Of a stretch of DNA of 64,000 nt, positions 12,630 to 24,320 are shown in pieces. Origin of the DNA: Sequoia sempervirens (taxonomy: Eukaryota > Streptophyta > Pinopsida > Cupressales > Cupressaceae); the NCBI GenBank assembly GCA_007258455.2, contig VDFB02262615.1:1-64000 (forward strand). The letters run 5' to 3'. The stretch's first letter is position 1. Every line of letters starts with the position of its first letter. Under the pieces are notes generated by a model that worked only from the letters and a program-made list of their open reading frames with translations, was not told where the DNA came from and searched no databases. The position numbers and the translations under genes are program-made.

Positions 12630-13546
12630 CTAAGGTAACCCTTCAAGGAGCTTCCTCTAATCCACAACCAAAAATTCAATACAATCTCCTTGATCATCTA
12701 GGAAAGACGCTTGTGTAGATATCTATTCTTGAACTACTTCGCATCTCCCCAGAGCATAGCACCATTTTGGACAAGGCCTTGCAAGATACATCAATCCCTT
12801 CAGACCTAACTGTCAACCAATTTTAGGCCATGATAGGATCTATAGCTACACCACATCATGTCATCTTCTCTGAACAAGAACTTTCCACAGAAAAGCCAAA
12901 TCACATTGATACACTACAACTTGATGTTTTCATTAATAAACATAAAATCAAACAAGTCTTGGTAGACAGTGGAGAAGGTCTGAACATATGCACCCTAAAA
13001 TTGGTGAAAGCATTGGGATACTTTAAAGCTTGCATAGATTGATCTAAGACAATTGTTATCAAGGCTTATGATGATGCAGAGCGCTAGTCTGAAGGATTAA
13101 TTACTCTACCTACAAGAGTTGGCCCCGCTATTCAGAATACAATGGTTCATGTCTTGGATCTAGACTTTCCCTATAACCTTCTCCTTGGCTGCCCATGGAT
13201 CCATGTCATGAGATTTGTACCTTCCACCTATCACCAATGCCTCAAATTTCCATATGATAGCATTGATATTACCATTCCAAGTGATCCTGATCCTTTCCAA
13301 TACTGTTCCAACTTAAGAGGAACCACTGAATTTCAAGTTCTTGTCAATCAAGAATCTTCATCTTCCACCTCATCACATTACATTGATCCATCTCCCTTGG
13401 TCAAATCATCCACTCCATTCACTACACCTTCCAAAACTAAGGTCCAAAACCATGATATGGGATGTGGAGAGTATCGTATGGATAGTTCATTTTGTGCAGA
13501 GACGTCATCTGTAGGTGAAAATGTTAATGCTGCTAAGGATATCTAG
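12616..13546 (+). pseudogene. E1 aspartic protease pseudogene
   Basis: After a frameshift near 12615 the polyprotein continues one frame over, with stops near 12718, 12825, 13042 and 13088. The active-site region reads KQVLVDSGEGLNICTLKLV (about 12950-13010), with DSG in the place of the usual DTG/DSG triad. The second protease half reads NLLLGCPWIHVMRFVPSTYH (about 13170-13230), matching the LGRPWIH region of Tat-type proteases. All visible stops are TAG or TGA, again compatible with C-to-T decay. Sequence after about 13300 is a Ser/Thr/Pro-rich linker. The reverse transcriptase that should follow is missing. Confidence 0.75.
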
Positions 13547-13617
13547 AATCCTAAGAACAATGTTGAGTCAACTTCAGATGGTTGTGCCTGGATCAAAACC
13601 TTTTTGGATCGTGATGA

Positions 13618-13947
13618 TGTTGGCAGATGGTCAACACTCCCCTCAAGATTCACGACATGGACTAACCACCTCCTGTGGATCTGTTAACTCTGGCAGTTGT
13701 ATCAAGCATTAATAGGTCGATCTTTTGGTGCAACAACAACTGTGGGCCAACAAGTGGTATCAAAGACAAAGGTGTTGGGTTTGAATCACATCGAGTAATG
13801 CTAAGGGGGAGAGTTTGTTGGCAGATGGTCAATGCTCCCCTCGGGATTCACAACATGGACTAACTACCTCCCATGGATCCGTTAACTCTAGCAGTTGTAT
13901 CGAGCATTAACAGGTTGATCTTTTGGTGCAACAACTATGGGCCAACA
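13618..13947 (+). mobile_element. TRIM (miniature LTR element) nested in E1
   Basis: Two direct repeats, 13618-13752 (135 bp) and 13816-13947 (132 bp), start TGTTGGCAGATGGTCAA and end GGGCCAACA, so the ends form TGTTGG...CCAACA. The 63-bp interior holds TGGTATCAAAGAC at 13755, close to the plant initiator-tRNA-Met primer site TGGTATCAGAGC, and a polypurine tract AAGGGGGAGAG just before the right repeat. The flanks are GATGA (13613-13617) and AATGA (13948-13952), an imperfect 4-of-5 target duplication. It has no coding capacity. All parts of a TRIM are present in order. Its insertion breaks the E1 linker. Confidence 0.85.
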
Positions 13948-13952
13948 AATGA

Positions 13953-15038
13953 TACCTCTGTCTTCACCATATCCACTCACGATCCTTTTCCTTCTGCTCC
14001 ATCTTTGGAACCATCATTCTCCCATTTCGACCATCTTGAGTTAGGGTATGCATCACCTATTGTTTCCTCTACCAATTCTTATTTCCAACTTGTTAAGGAT
14101 GTGCAAGCTTCCTTTGATGTTAATAGTATCAAAAAGGATAGTCCCGAAGAATCTATTGAGTGCATCACCGAGATTTTTCATGAATCACACATTCCTACCA
14201 TCTCATCTAACTCATCCATCTCACCCACATCCATCCAACTCATATACATGGATCAACAAGTGTCACCTCAATAAAATAACAAGGATATAACTCAACAATC
14301 AAAGGTGAAAGTGGATTTTACAAATGGACATACAAAATCAAAAGAAAGAACACAAAGAAAGAAGGATCAAGAAAAATCCTTTAGTCAAAATCAATCACCA
14401 TTGGAAAATTCAAAGATGAAAATAAAATTCAAGAATGAAAGTAAGAAAAATTATGCCTCTTCATCAAAAATAATTGGGGGAATCTATCAAAAGAATGAAA
14501 GTAAGAAAGAACCGATCTCTGACTATGTGTCTTCATTAAAAATAACCAAGGGCATCTATCAAAGAAAAATGACAAAAGAAGAGATTGTTGATCCAAAGTC
14601 TCCATTTTCCTCCTTTTCACCCAATCCATACACTCTTCCAAATCCATCCATATCCGCTTATTTATCATATCATTACATCTCCATTGGTGATGTTCTTCGA
14701 TGGACCTTTGACGACAACCCATTCACGTACTATAACTCATTGGTTACCCAAACTCCTTTTCATGTGAAGCCTGATGGCTCATGTAGTGTGCACATTAGGA
14801 ATCATGCCCTAGCTCCCTTCACCTGCCACATTAGTCATCCTCTGCATCCATCATCCAAACCCTTCATTCAAATCATATCTCTTCATCCAGCATGGTCATC
14901 CAGATATGAGCCAAATTGGTTGGGTCCCTACATCATCACTACAACATATGGGCCTAGTGCTTATTAGTTGTCTACTCTTGAAGGTGAACCATTGCCTAAT
15001 CCCATCAACAACATACATCTTCATAGATGTTACACCTA
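13953..15038 (+). pseudogene. E1 linker and C-terminal polyprotein remnant
   Basis: A Ser/Pro-rich linker (13953-14274) and a Lys-rich segment containing two related repeats (SSKIIGGIYQK and SLKITKGIYQR) lead into a 220-residue frame at 14305-14967. Its end reads HPAWSSRYEPNWLGPYIITT and, past a stop, LEGEPLPNPINNIHLHRCYT, the wording at the very C-terminus of Tat/Ogre integrase polyproteins (PNW.GPY...PIN...L.RYY). The integrase zinc finger and DDE core are absent. It therefore looks like a large internal deletion that fused the linker to the tail, or a lineage that lost pol. Confidence 0.6.
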
Positions 15039-15059
15039 GCTTCTAGAGTATCCCTTTCA

Positions 15060-15660
15060 AAAATCCAAAAAAATACAAAAAAAAATCCAAAAAAAAAAAT
15101 GTCAAAAAATGGTCACCCTAATGAAAACTTGGCAAGCAGGTGTCTTGGTAACAACAATTTATAAAAAAAAATGGAAAAAAAAAATAGTAAAGAGAAATAA
15201 CTTATCCAAAAGTACCATGGTGAAAACATGGCGAACAGGTGCCATGCGTAGTCAGTCTATTCTCCTCTGTCTACTATCACTCTACCTGGTTTTCTGCCTT
15301 TTGTCCATCCATTCGCACATATCATTCATCCATAATAGAGCTTTGTCATCCTTCCCATGGCCTAAGAACCATTGACATTTAGCATCCTTCACTTTCATGA
15401 CCATCCTTTGCATCCATCAATCCCCTCGTGCATAATAAGTTGGTACTATACCTAACTGGGGGAAATTCCTTGACTTACATCTTTATGGGATCCTACACAT
15501 GGTATCAGCTTTTAAAACATCAAAAATCCAAAAATATCATAAAACCATAAAAAAAAAATAGAAAACATCAAAATCCATAAAAATCATAAAACCATTAAAA
15601 TAAAAAAAATCATAAAACCATCAAAATCCAAAAAAAATCATAAAACTTCAAACTCCAAAA
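15060..15660 (+). repeat. A-rich repeated region downstream of the E1 coding part
   Basis: A-rich runs (15066-15100, 15166-15200) flank two related copies of GAAAACTTGGCAAGCAGGTG (15122 and 15222). From 15505 to 15660 units resembling CATCAAAATCCAAAAA and TCATAAAACCAT recur several times. Confidence 0.65.
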
Positions 15661-15689
15661 TCAGATTCAAAGTTAGAGTTAGTCTATGT

Positions 15690-15915
15690 TAGTCCAAGTC
15701 TGGTCGAACTACGTTGTCTCTTTGCATTGCTATGTAGGCAAGGACATCAATTGATGAGCCCCCGAGGCACTAGGTTAGTCCCTTAGGGTTTTGTTGAGTC
15801 ATCAATTTTGGCCAGTGTTCGGTTGAATTATGAGGTCTCTACGTGTATAACGTAGGCAAGACTATCAATTGATGAGCCCTCAAGGCCCTAGGTCAGTCCT
15901 TTAGGGTTTGTCGAA
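15690..15915 (+). repeat. Two-copy tandem duplication (~130 bp unit)
   Basis: The two copies, near 15735-15800 and 15855-15915, share GTAGGCAAG, ATCAATTGATGAGCCC, CTAGGT and CCTTAGGGTTT in the same order. Confidence 0.75.
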
Positions 15916-15989
15916 TCTGTTCATGTCCTTTGTCTTCGAGAAATCACTATTCAAACCAAATCACAAATCAATAGATCAACTATCCGACA

Positions 15990-16600
15990 AGTCTTCAATC
16001 CAAATTGGTAAATTATCTAATCATTGGTCTTATCATTTTGTCTTATTTAAGATGAGTCCTTCCTTAATTGGGACACTGGTCATTGGTCAATCTTATCATT
16101 TTCCTTAAACAAGATATTTCTTTCTTAAAACTAGGTGTAATTAGCATTAGTCAATCAATCTTATCAATCATTTAGTCTAGTAAGTTTTCCTTAAACATGA
16201 TATGTCCTTCCTGAAACCAGGCGTGGTCAATCAATCTTTTCAATCGGTCGATTAATTTTTGCCTTATATAGGATACCTCTTTCTTGAAACTAGGCATAAT
16301 CAACATTGGTCAATCAATGTCAATTGGTCAAACCTACCAATCGATCAATTTGGTCAATTAATCAATAAATTTTGTCAATTGTCAATCCTATCAGTCACTA
16401 CACTTTGGTTAATCAAATCTGGTCAATCAATCTTGGTCATTTAATCAATTTGGTCAATCAGATCTTGGTCATTTAATCAATCTTTTCAATCTATCTATCG
16501 GGTCAAACAATTGGTCAACCTTATCAATCAATCAAACCCATCAATCAGTCGATCCATCAATCGCATCACTCTCATCATCAAATAAACTCTGGCGACTAAT
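15990..16600 (+). repeat. Degenerate GGTCAATCAATC tandem repeat
   Basis: A ~600-bp tract is built of variable 10-20 bp units based on TTGGTCAATCAATCTTATC. It lies in the hypervariable zone between the coding end and the 3' LTR, where Tat/Ogre elements are known to carry satellite-like repeats. Confidence 0.7.
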
Positions 16601-17265
16601 CTAAATGGCTATTGAATTTGTTGGTCTAGTTGGTCTTATCTTTTTTATTAGTCTTTGGTCATGTTACTAGCTACCTCGAGGATGTCCCACGAAGGATTTA
16701 AAGGGGCGATGATGGATCATGATCTCTTTTCTTTTGATTGTTGTTTGTGTCTTGGCAAAAAGACTAGGACAATTGGGTCCTTAGTATGAGTCATGGCGTT
16801 CTTTGTCTTTTGGCATTGTCTTTTAATTGTTTGTATTTTGCAAGTGGTAACATTGCACACCTTGGTCTATGTCATACCATGGTGTTCGTGCTCCATTTGC
16901 TATAATTTTGATGCCCAATGATGATAAACATGCACGCTGACATCTGTTAAGCAAGAACATCCATTCCTTTTTCATCTAACTAACTCCACGCTGACATTCA
17001 TCTTCTCCGTACTAACATCCATCTTCTTCTCACTCTTGCCTTTCCTTCCTACAATCATCTCGAAGGCCCGTAAGCTGATTTCTTCTCCTATCAATGCATC
17101 AAAATGGCTTTTTAGAATAATTTCTCAAATTTTTAAAAAAATTGAAATTTTTTTTGAGGGGGGCAATGGGTCTATCCAGCCTTCACCGGGGCACGTTGGG
17201 GCATGATTTGAAAAATATTTTCTTAATTATTCTTTGACACAACACAACTCAAATCACATTATGTC

Positions 17266-17279
17266 AAAGAGGGGCAAAA
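17266..17279 (+). other. E1 polypurine tract
   Basis: AAAGAGGGGCAAAA lies directly before the TG of the 3' LTR. It is the expected plus-strand primer. Confidence 0.8.
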
Positions 17280-18446
17280 TGTAGACACTAAAAAATGTCT
17301 TAGTTTGCAAGCATCATTTTTCCATTGTCTTGGTCTTCTTGCATAATTAATAATTTTAATTATTTAATTATTGTCTTTGATCACATTCCTCTATTAATTA
17401 AATAATTTTAATTAATTCATTTCTTGATCTTTATTCTCCTCTGATCAATTAAATAAATTATCATTTATTTAATTATGTGCTCTTCATTATTTGTCTATAT
17501 TTAAATAATTATTCCTAATTATTTATCTATTCATTGATCCTTTTCGTCCTTCTATAGTTAAATATTATTAAAATTATTTAACTCCCTCTTACCACCTTTT
17601 CTCTACTAAATAATTAATTTGAATTAATTATTTAATTCCACTTTCTTCATTTGCCTCTATATTTAATTTAAATAGTTGCATAGTAACTTTTAAATTAAGT
17701 ATTCATTTGCCCTTTCTCCATAAATAAATAATCTAAAATGATTATTTATTTCTCCATATCTTATACCAAATTTAAAATATGGTCAAAGATGTCTTCCATG
17801 AATTAAATCGTTTATTTTATTCCTCCACTTCCTCTCCCAAATTAAATAATAATATAATTTAATTGTCAAGATTCCCTTCTTTAATTAAAAATTATTATTT
17901 AATGGCCCACATCCTCTCCCAAATTAAATTAAATTATTTAATTTGTTCCACTACTTTCCCTCCACTTTCTCATTTCAAATCACCATTGATTCTCTCTAGT
18001 CTTCTTTCAATCTTGACCGTTTATCCTTAGCCTTCCCTAACCCTACCATTATGTGGTGCATTCATCCTCCACCGTTGATCTTGGCATCTTTCTAAAACTT
18101 TAATCTTGTTTGTCTGTTCGAATAGCTCTTCTATAAAAGAAGGCTTTCTCCATCATTTTGGCTAAACAACCACATTCTCCAAAGTTCTTGCTATCACATC
18201 ATTGTCATTTGTAGGTATTCAAGCACTTCAAAATCTGAGGGAAAAACTTTGCTACTTGAGAAAGAATGGAGGAGAAGCAAGGGAGATAATCAACTATGAT
18301 AGGGGAGTTTTCTTTTGTGCTTTCGTTATTGTTTGCTCCCTTTGATCATTTGTACTCTCTTGTTTAGATTTTGGATTTTGGCTTAGACCTTAAGTAGAGT
18401 GGTTGTTACATTGGTCTTAGCTATTTTGCATTTTTTCAATCTTACA
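17280..18446 (+). repeat. E1 3' LTR
   Basis: The 1167-bp partner of 1967-3036, with TATAAAA at 18132-18138 and the end CTTACA at 18446. It is followed by the TSD CCAAG (18447-18451). It keeps an extra AT hairpin (near 17500-17530) that the left LTR lacks. Confidence 0.93.
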
Positions 18447-18451
18447 CCAAG

Positions 18452-19800
18452 TATGAACCTATATCCTTGTTATGTTTTTTCTAGTACAAGTTGGAAAATA
18501 GTTAACTCACTCATTTACTAATCCAATGGTTGTAAACAACTTCATCAATAACTATGTTACACAAGTATTCAAAGTATGAACCAAGAATAGTACACCATCC
18601 TTTACAATGACACCATTATATTGGGTCTCCAAATAATTGTTTATACTTCTAGAATATTCAATCCAATTCAAGGCCAAGGAACTTTCATTCTTGAAGGAAA
18701 ATGGATCAATTCATCGATAGATTGTGAGTGATGACATGCCAATTAGTATGAGTGGATAAATTTAAACTCAAGAGGGTGTTCCCAGAGGTATCCTTAATAA
18801 GATTGAGCACAACTAAAGATAGAAAATATATAAAATGCTACAGTAACATCCAATGTACACTTGGCCCCAAAATTTGTTACTTGACCAAAAGACTAACCTA
18901 CTACACTTAAAAACTCTAATAATCTAATATATACATCATTATACAACTACAAAATGTGGGTATACAAAACACGATTCTCTAGTATCAAAACACTTAAAGC
19001 TTGTTGTAGATGTTTCCTTGGTTAAATCAGTAAATCATGAAATGTATAAAGGTTACAAACCTATTCCTAAAATATTTTTGAATGATGATTTTAATTTTCA
19101 ATGTATGTTGGATCATATATTTGAAGATTAATGTCTTAGATTACAGAGTCACAATATGTCATAAAAGATAACATTAAAATAACAACAAAGATAGGATATT
19201 AAACAACACAACATAATAATCCCTCTCCAAACTCTAGAAATCCATATGCAATATAGAAGAGACCATTATAAAAAAATTTACAATAATTTAAGGTGTTGTG
19301 ACACTTCTCAAATATTTAGTACAATCATAACAACAAATGTGGCAAGAGAGAACCCTAGGTTAGGAAGTCTATCATAATTCATCACTCAATAATTCCCCTA
19401 AAGATCTATGAAAGGCCAAGAGACATTCAACTATAGATATCTACTACAAATTTTATATCTCTTTGTGATTTATAGAATATGCTACTTTGTAGGTGAATGG
19501 ACTTGCAAGATTTAAAAACCTAGATGCTTGTAGTCATGTGGAATTGCTTAAATGACCCACAATTATTCTAGAAAATAAACTAGTATTTATAGCACTTAGT
19601 TTGATTACCCAATTGCTTGTAAAAAAAAATGATTAAGAAATGGAACTCATAAATGTGGCATGCAAGGCAAGCTGAAATTTATTGAATGGGTAGCCTAGGG
19701 TTGGCATGAAGCTCATTTATATATGGAATTCAATCATTGTATTAATAGTGAATTAGGGTTCATCATCATCCACTGTTAAATTTGAATTTGAATTCCTGCC
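18452..19800. other. AT-rich intergenic sequence, nothing recognised
   Basis: No open frame, RNA gene or clear repeat was seen. Confidence 0.4.
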
Positions 19801-19849
19801 CTTAATGAATAGTGGTTTTGGGGTGGGAAAAACAAGTTAGGTAGTTGCA

Positions 19850-20930
19850 AGAGTCAAATTCGGTATTAATGACATTTTGGAAAAAAATGGGAAATGATGG
19901 AGGAAAATAAAAGGAAGCATGAAAATTCTATGTAGGTCAAGAGGTTGGAACAAGACATTCAAGGTTTCATGTTCAGAGTGGATATTAGGATTAAACATTT
20001 GATGAAAGTTTGAAATTCCATAAAAACTCTGCAAAAGGATGAAAGGAATGAATGAAATTCTTGGAAGAAATGTGAGGGATGTTGAACTAGACATCAAGTG
20101 GGATGTCTAAGTGAAAAATGATGTATGAAAGCAAGGTTGAACTTCACACAAGAAGAAATGAACAACAAAACAAATTAGGTAATTTTATAAGGATTTGATG
20201 TGTAAGTGGAAATCGAGATGATACATTAGAATAACTTTGGTAGTCCATCAATAATCTGCAAAAGGATCAAATGGGTGTGGGGAAATTTTATGATAATTTG
20301 ATGTGTAACTAAAAAATGGAAGTGGGGGTAAGAATGGAGGAATCCCAAGGTCTGGAAGGACAAATAAATTTTGTAAGAATGGATCAAAGGAAAATATGAG
20401 AAGTAACAATGGGGATGGATAGAAGGTCAAAAAGAGGAAAGGATGAGAAAAAGTTTAGATGAACTCCAAAATTCTACACATTAGAGGAAATGGAAGGGTT
20501 ATAGGGATGCAATAAAGGAAAAGAGAGGAAAAAATATGGATGAATTCCAAAAGTACACAAATTAGAAGAAATTAAAAGGTTATGGGGATGTAGGAAAGGA
20601 AGTGAGGTCAGAACATAGGGATGAGAAATGGAAGTGTAGAAAACCATTGGAACTCCATGAATCTACAAAGTAGGAAAATAGGAAAAAGTAGGGAAATAAT
20701 ACGAAAGTGGACAAGAGGTTGGAAGGAGAGAAAAAAGTCTAGATGTCCATTAAAATCCTACAATGATGCAAATAAAGGGAAGTGGAAGGAAGAAAGGAAT
20801 TGACAAACCTTGCAAAATTTTCATGTAGGACTAGACATGGGGATGGGATATTGGATGTTCGGTAGTCCACAAAAAGTCTACAAGTTTGCAATAATTGAGG
20901 AAAAATACCAAAGCACCAACAAATTTAGAA
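19850..20930 (+). repeat. Purine-rich degenerate tandem region
   Basis: The plus strand is strongly A/G-biased, with recurring blocks of the type GATGAACTCCAAAATTCTAC, GGTTATGGGGATG and GTCCATCAATAATCTGC. Examples start near 19999, 20242, 20457, 20540, 20648 and 20862. Spacing is irregular, about 80-240 bp. It looks like an old diverged tandem array. Confidence 0.45.
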
Positions 20931-22974
20931 CCCTTTGGGATCTTTGTAACTTCAAATAGTATGTGAGAACATGGGATATGAGGAGTAACACTTTAACAAA
21001 CATGAATAGGGGTGATCCAATTAAATATTTCTTAGATTAGTTATATGTGATTGGAAAAAGAATTCTTAAATGTACAAAGGGGTTGAGACAATAAAATTTC
21101 AAAATTGTTAGATTGAGTCCCAATAATGGGGACAATGTCAAGGCATGGTCCTTGTTTAGTTATGTGATGGTTGATATTTCAAGATAATTAGAATGTGGAG
21201 TGAGTTATAATTTTTATAATGAAGCCAAATATATCTAAGTCACACCATGAAGGAGGAGGTTGATGATGACATAACTTGAAACATGTGTATATAGAGGTCA
21301 CACTACATGTCTATAACTTGAGGACTATATCAAAGGAGAAAATTATTTGCGTGGATTTTAAAATTTATGTATTAAAATATAATTATTTATTCTCTTTTGT
21401 TTTTGGGATTTTTCCTAAAGTATTTTCTCAATTTAAAAATATGTCTCACATGTTCTAAAAATATTGTTTATTCTTTAATCTTCCTCAATTTTATTGTGAA
21501 GTGATTTGATATAGTAAACAATCCCCTGCTTTGATTACATAATTTAAGATTTTATTGCAAATAGTAACCAAAATTTTATATACTATCTCGAAGGCCTATT
21601 TTTGTGCTAATAATTTTACAAACGGACATATCCTATATTTTTATAATAAAGAAAAAAAATTAGGTTTTTGATATTTATAGTAGACTTTTAGAATTTAAAA
21701 AAATCTAACACAAGAGGTTGCTCAATTAAATATTTGAGTAATTTAGTGTTGATACCATTCATAGTTTTATGGAGAAGGGGATTTTCTCTAGTGGGACCTT
21801 AATCAAGATAAATGTTTGATTCTTAAAGAGAAAAAACGCTTTTTACCATGATTAAAATTTTTGGGTTAGATGACATGTTTAATAAAATTTATTGGCATGA
21901 TTATTTATGGAATGGGGTTGGATGGATTGGTGGTAAAAAATTGTTACAAGTTATTCCTAAATATATTTATGCTCAATTGTCTTTATCAATTAGTAAGTTT
22001 GAATTCTTTGCGTAGTTTCCATAATTTAGGAACATATTATCTATTTATTTTTGAAATTGATTTTTTTAGGTGGTTATTACTTTATCAAAAGGTCATTCTT
22101 GATATTAATTATTTTATTTTTAAGTCCTTAGTGCATCTTATTTGTGGTAATGTTGAGTATGTTATTCACTTAATTCTTTGATTTTCCATTTGTTAAAGTT
22201 GTGTGATAGTTTTTTCCCTCTTCTATTAGGCTACTTCATAATATTTGTGATAAAATTAAGTGTATTTCCCTTATTTATTGGTTCATGAACATGTTATATC
22301 TGGTCTCTTATACTCAAATTATATGGTTTATTATGGATTGAAATAAATAATTGTTTCAAGGCATCAAATAGTTGCATATTAACTTTTTATAAGAAGTTAA
22401 TGTTTTTTTGTTGCATACAATATTTTATTTTGTATATATAAGAAGAATGATGTTAAAAAGTTTATGGTGGATGGATCTCAAATTCATGATCCCCAAGGTA
22501 TTTTGTAGGATGTTAATTATTATAATGGTTCTTATGACAATGATGATTAGCTATGTCAGGGAGATATGAAGGTGGTTTCCATTATTGATAGACAAAATGC
22601 CTTGTTCTCTCATTGTTTCTCATGTTTCTGTTGCTTCAAATATTCGACATTAAAATTGATAAAGGAATATGTATTATTGAAGTTGGTAATGTTCAAGGTG
22701 TTGTTCGTTTTGTTAATAAAGACTGCTTGTACAATGAGGAAGATGGTGTTGCCACTCCTTACCCTTTAGTTCTCAATTGGATGTATTTAGATAATTGTTA
22801 TAGATTTATGTTGACTACTTAGTTTAGTCTTTCAGAAATGATATCAAGTGTCTCATAAGTGACATTGATCTTGAAAAATGAGTGAAAATGATAAATGATT
22901 ATTTTTATTTGGCATGGTTTACTATTAATTTTTTAATGTCATTTTCTATATGGAATCGTTTTTGTTGGGCAATT
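20931..22974. other. AT-rich sequence with possible decayed transposon frames
   Basis: Short open frames at 21870-22181 and 22613-22822 have no recognised domain. Around 22445-22500 one frame reads KKFMVDGSQIHDPQG, faintly like the linker upstream of LINE reverse transcriptases. I do not call a LINE on that alone. Confidence 0.25.
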
Positions 22975-22979
22975 ATCTA

Positions 22980-24303
22980 TGCATTGTAGGAAATTGTATA
23001 CCTTTACAATTTCACACTATGTTTGGATCCCTTAATTTATTGGACTTAATTAAGCTTCTACTTTTCCAAATTATGCATTCCAAAGCCTTATTCTTACCCT
23101 TTTCTAAAATGGAAAACAACATTAAATAAATGCATTTAATAATTAAATTTCCTTGTATCATGTGTGTCCTCGAGATATGGGTCCCCTTTATGAGCTAGTA
23201 CCCATTTTAAAATATTTTTTGGTGGCATTTTGATGATCCAAATTCAAATTAGTGTCATCTTTTGGAGCCTAATTTTTGGTTCATTAGATAAAAACTTATA
23301 AATACATAGTAATTTCATCATTTGAAACTAGAACACACACCTCCTAGAATTCAAGAGCAAATATTATTGTCAAGAGAATTCAAGAGCAACATTATTAGTC
23401 ATTTGTAGCAGTAATCAAGATCCTAACATCATGTAAAATTTTGTGTGTTCATGTTGTCTTGTGAAGGCTAACATTGTGTTTTAGGTCTTCATGCATTCAA
23501 GCAAATCAAGCAAGCAAGATCCAATTCCCTTGAAGATATGTGTATGTATTCAATCCTTTAAGGAAGCTATTTAACGGTGGTGAGTTGCAACAAGTTGTTC
23601 ATTCATCATTTCCTTCCTTTCCATTAAGGTTTTCTACCATTGACATTGCCATTGTGAAAGTGGGAACACCATTCACAAGGTTTGACTGAGGCAAACCCCT
23701 ACATGGCACAAACATTTTTCCCTCTCTGTGTATGTGCAGGTTACAGGTTGAAGAAGGATTGAAAAGATATTGAAGAGCAATTTTACATTGTTGCATTTGT
23801 TGTCATCATTCTTGTCAACCTATGGAAACTAAGAACTACATAATTCATTTTTGACATTTTGACAAATTTGCAGGTGGAAAACATCTCAGATCCAACATTA
23901 GAGGATTGCAAAAAGCATTTTTGGAAGCCCTATCAAAGACCCATTTTATTAGGGGCAAGTTAGTCCTCCTGCACATTCTAGAATCAACTTTTGGTGACAA
24001 GTACATGCTCTCTGATATATCCTAGATCTGCCAACAAAGTGTTTTTGTAGTTTGTGTATCTTCAAGAATATGCATTTTATGTATTCGGTCATATAATTCA
24101 ATTAGTTTCATTATTTCAAATCATTCCTAATCATCCTAAGCCCCTAAATAATTACCAACCTAGGTCTGATTGACTCACCATTAAGGTTGAAATTTAATCT
24201 CTTGGATTTGTCGTTGGTATTATAATGAAATCTTGGAAAAGGCCTATTGGACCTTAGGTTCTTTGCATTAAGGGCCTAGGACCCCCATTTCCCTTTCATT
24301 TCA
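22980..24303 (+). repeat. E2 5' LTR
   Basis: Starts TGCATTGTAGGAAATTG and ends CCTTTCATTTCA. Its TATA box TATAAATA is at 23297-23304, with the equivalent at 38344-38351 in the right LTR. I chose the start at 22980 rather than 22985 because it leaves a perfect 5-bp TSD and a right LTR that begins directly after the purine tract. In the right copy the terminal TG has become TA. Confidence 0.85.
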
Positions 24304-24306
24304 TTT

Positions 24307-24320
24307 TGGTGAACTCGAAA
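24307..24320 (+). other. E2 primer binding site
   Basis: TGGTGAACTCGAAA begins 3 nt after the LTR and shares its first 9 bases and most of the rest with the E1 site. Confidence 0.6.

Larger units (their letters stand above)
1967..18446 (+). mobile_element. E1: non-autonomous LTR retrotransposon (gag-pro, no RT/INT core)
   Basis: Two long direct repeats, 1967-3036 and 17280-18446, begin TGTAGACACTAAAAAATG and end in CTTACA. Both are flanked by a perfect 5-bp target-site duplication CCAAG (1962-1966 and 18447-18451). A primer site follows the left LTR and a polypurine tract AAAGAGGGGCAAAA precedes the right one. Inside are a ~7-kb leader, a gag, an aspartic protease and only the extreme C-terminal end of a Gypsy polyprotein. 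Reverse transcriptase, RNase H and the integrase core are absent between about 13.55 and 14.9 kb. Gag and protease wording resembles Ty3/Gypsy Tat-type elements. The architecture resembles TR-GAG type non-autonomous elements, with a protease retained. Every coding part has stops, so the element is dead. Confidence 0.93.

Noticed and set aside
13515..13863. Two short open frames of 62-65 residues
   Set aside because: They run through the TRIM LTR sequence and have no coding support.
22440..22822. LINE coding remnant
   Set aside because: Only one faint phrase (VDGSQIHDPQG) resembles a LINE linker. There is no RT or endonuclease motif.
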